This document shows, in pieces, positions 4,955 through 5,633 of a DNA stretch of 5,633 bases. Below the pieces are notes generated by a model. The model saw nothing but the letters and a program-made list of their open reading frames with translations, was not told the DNA's origin and searched no databases. Each line of letters opens with the position of its first letter. Positions within the stretch are counted from its first letter, which is position 1. A program made the translations under genes and the position numbers. The stretch is from the NCBI GenBank assembly GCA_035493195.1, contig DATJIM010000187.1, forward strand, positions 1-5,633, read 5' to 3'. The stretch comes from Schlegelella_A sp035493195 (GTDB lineage Bacteria; Pseudomonadota; Gammaproteobacteria; Burkholderiales; Burkholderiaceae_C).

Positions 4955-5633
4955 TCAGGCGATCAGTCGCAGGACCTCTTCGTGGTCGACCGGCTTGACG
5001 AGGTGGGCGTCGATTCCCGCCGCCGCCGACGCGTCGCGGTCGCTCTTCAGCCCGTAGCCGGTCGTCGCGATGATCCTGGTTCCCTGCATCGAGGGCAACG
5101 CGCGCAGGCGACGCGCGACGTCGTAGCCCGACATGTCGGGCAGGCCGACGTCGAGCAGGACCGCCGTGAGCGGCGTCGATGTCGCGATGTCGATCGCCTC
5201 GCGACCGGAGAACGCGACGTGCACCTCGCAGCCGCTCGCCTCGAGCAGCTCGACGAGGCTTTCGGCGACGTCGCGGTTGTCGTCGACGACGAGGACGCTC
5301 GCCGGCTGCGCGCGCGCAGGCACAGCGACCGCGGACAGCGGCTGCGCGCGGTCGCCGGCGAGCGGCAGCGTGATCGTGAACTTCGCGCCGCGTCCCGGCC
5401 CTGCGCTCGACGCGAGCACCGAGCCGCCGTGCAGCTCGACCAGCTTCTTGACCAGCGTCAAGCCGATGCCGAGCCCGCCCTCGGCGCGATCGAGCGTGCG
5501 CTCGCCCTGCACGAACGGCTCGAAGATGCGCTCGATCAGCGCCTCCGACATGCCGATCCCGTTGTCGCTGACGTCGAGCCGCACCGCCGCGTGGTTGCGC
5601 GAGACCTCGACGTCGATGTGGCCCTTCGGCGCG
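4955..5633 (-). CDS. hybrid sensor histidine kinase, C-terminal part (ATPase + receiver), 5' end outside window
   Basis: The C-terminal 225 residues of a hybrid two-component sensor kinase; the N-terminal sensor, dimerisation/His domain and ATPase N-box lie beyond the right edge. Numbering from the first visible codon: the HATPase_c domain shows the G1 box DNGIGM (23-28), F box IFEPFVQ (36-42) and G2 box GGLGIGLTLVKKL (52-64). A short Ala/Pro-rich linker (about 95-111) leads to a receiver domain (112-225) with acidic pair Asp117-Asp118 in VVDDN, phospho-acceptor Asp161 in LLDVGLPDMSG, switch Thr190/Thr191, and Lys213 in VKPVD. The receiver ends right after its last helix, so no further output domain or Hpt follows. 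The frame has no stop to the window edge, and the open frame continues upstream of the GTG near 5584, which is therefore internal. Signal and target are unknown. The downstream Nudix gene is probably in the same operon. Confidence 0.92.
   Translation of the reverse strand, partial: APKGHIDVEVSRNHAAVRLDVSDNGIGMSEALIERIFEPFVQGERTLDRAEGGLGIGLTLVKKLVELHGGSVLASSAGPGRGAKFTITLPLAGDRAQPLSAVAVPARAQPASVLVVDDNRDVAESLVELLEASGCEVHVAFSGREAIDIATSTPLTAVLLDVGLPDMSGYDVARRLRALPSMQGTRIIATTGYGLKSDRDASAAAGIDAHLVKPVDHEEVLRLIA

Overview
This 5.6 kb window is GC-rich throughout, and its coding frames have strongly GC-biased third codon positions. It reads as ordinary chromosomal DNA from a proteobacterium. Gene content and an FNR-type promoter make a betaproteobacterium my best guess, but this is inference: no rRNA or other phylogenetic marker is present. 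I see no tRNA, rRNA, insertion sequence, CRISPR array or phage gene.

Layout from left to right. (1) Positions 1-1902, minus strand: a two-gene operon of a PanE/ApbA-family ketopantoate reductase followed by an aminoglycoside-phosphotransferase/choline-kinase-fold kinase that runs off the left edge. The two overlap by ATGA. (2) Positions 1903-2236: a 334-bp divergent intergenic region with an AT-rich island, a 14-bp perfect A/T palindrome, an inverted repeat and one perfect DnaA-box consensus. (3) Positions 2237-2647, plus strand: a stand-alone CheY-like receiver protein. (4) Positions 2675-3784, minus strand: aldose 1-epimerase (galM), convergent with the receiver gene and separated from it by a short GC hairpin. 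(5) Positions 3785-3937: a divergent intergenic region with an FNR/CRP-family palindrome placed at about -41.5 of a candidate promoter. (6) Positions 3938-4450, plus strand: an ATP-binding-type universal stress protein. (7) Positions 4458-5633, minus strand: the C-terminal half of a hybrid sensor kinase (ATPase plus receiver) entering from the right edge, followed after 27 nt by a Nudix hydrolase gene with a GTG start.

The genes do not form one pathway. The themes are signal transduction (orphan receiver, hybrid kinase), stress and low-oxygen response (universal stress protein under a likely FNR-type activator) and housekeeping metabolism (ketopantoate reductase, mutarotase, Nudix). I found no convincing undescribed system. 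The points most worth a second look are the AT-rich/DnaA-box island, the well-positioned FNR-like site, the kinase coupled to the reductase, and -10-like hexamers very close to three start codons that lack a ribosome binding site.
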